A stretch of 15,080 nt of DNA, taken from the NCBI GenBank assembly GCA_016763955.1, contig JAESSU010000291.1:1-15080 (forward strand), given 5' to 3'. The DNA comes from Phycisphaeraceae bacterium (GTDB lineage: Bacteria > Planctomycetota > Phycisphaerae > Phycisphaerales > Phycisphaeraceae). A model generated the notes under the pieces. It saw nothing but the letters and a program-made list of their open reading frames with translations, did no database searches and had not been told where the DNA came from. A program made the position numbers and the translations under genes. Every line of letters begins with the position of its first letter. The first letter of the stretch is position 1. Positions 14,815 through 15,080 of the stretch are shown here, piece by piece.

Positions 14815-15080
14815 ATGGAGACAAACATACAGACCTTTGAGACACGCTGGTGGCAGCCACTTGAAGATGGGAAAGTGCTATGCACACTTTGCCCTCGTGA
14901 ATGTCACATTCCTAAAAATTCTCGCGGGTTTTGTTTTGTTCGAGCCAATGTCGAAGGCCAGTTAGTCTTGACGACTTATGGCCGCAGTAGTGGCTTTTGC
15001 ATTGACCCAATTGAGAAAAAGCCTTTGAACCATTTTTGCCCGTGTCACAAAGGTCATTATGTTCATCCGCAAGGCTTTTA
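14815..15080 (+). CDS. amrS: AmmeMemoRadiSam system radical SAM enzyme, N-terminal part only
   Basis: The first 88 residues are visible and the gene runs off the right edge. Features match the N-terminus of this radical SAM family, which is genetically linked to Memo and AMMECR1 homologues: TRWWQPLEDGKVLCTLCPRE, with Cys23, Cys26, Cys30 and Cys40 forming a CxxCxxxC...C cluster that could bind metal, then GFCFVRANVEG, TTYGRSSGFCIDPIEKKPLNHF. The radical SAM CxxxCxxC motif would lie beyond the window. The reaction of the family is not firmly established. After NHF (residue 74) the sequence no longer resembles the family, which suggests a frameshift or sequence error near the edge. The start has no Shine-Dalgarno; another ATG at 14807 is in a different frame. 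Confidence 0.85.
   Translation, partial: METNIQTFETRWWQPLEDGKVLCTLCPRECHIPKNSRGFCFVRANVEGQLVLTTYGRSSGFCIDPIEKKPLNHFCPCHKGHYVHPQGF

Overview
The window reads as a fragment of a bacterial genome, most likely Planctomycetota and probably a Phycisphaerae-like lineage. This is inferred from the gene mix: pseudopilins fused to jelly-roll (LamG) domains, a pectin-type exo-lyase of the PcRGLX/PL26 kind, and a moderate base composition. No rRNA or other phylogenetic marker is present to prove it. Both ends cut through genes, so the window may be a whole metagenomic contig or an arbitrary slice.

Left part (1-3103, minus): a large exported polysaccharide lyase-like protein that runs off the left edge. 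It has an N-terminal concanavalin-like domain, a RIFT-barrel region and a helical toroid region. Centre (3304-9518): a pseudopilin cluster. A GspH/FimT-like pseudopilin lies on the minus strand. Divergent from it, three tightly spaced plus-strand genes encode a PilV/GspI-like pseudopilin, a GspJ/PilW-like pseudopilin and a 1392-residue GspK/PilX-like protein. These four types correspond to the minor pseudopilins H, I, J and K that form the tip complex of type II secretion pseudopili. The K-like member carries a long extracellular part: a flavodoxin-like domain, three LamG-like domains, a poly-aspartate insert and a beta-solenoid-like repeat. A strong intrinsic terminator closes this operon.

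Right part (9641-15080): housekeeping and envelope-related genes. A PfkB-family sugar kinase (plus) converges on, and overlaps, a membrane acyltransferase (minus). Upstream of the acyltransferase on the minus strand come glmS (glucosamine-6-phosphate synthase) and a calcineurin-like phosphoesterase. Divergent from the phosphoesterase, at the right edge, is the start of an AmmeMemoRadiSam radical SAM gene whose last readable codons look abnormal.

The strongest candidate for something new is the pseudopilin cluster. It encodes what looks like a complete minor-pilin tip complex in which the K subunit has become a giant multi-domain, probably ligand-binding tip protein, next to a secreted lyase that acts on plant or algal polysaccharide. 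The functional link is inference. No major pilin, ATPase, secretin or prepilin peptidase gene is in the window. All intergenic gaps are shorter than 300 bases.
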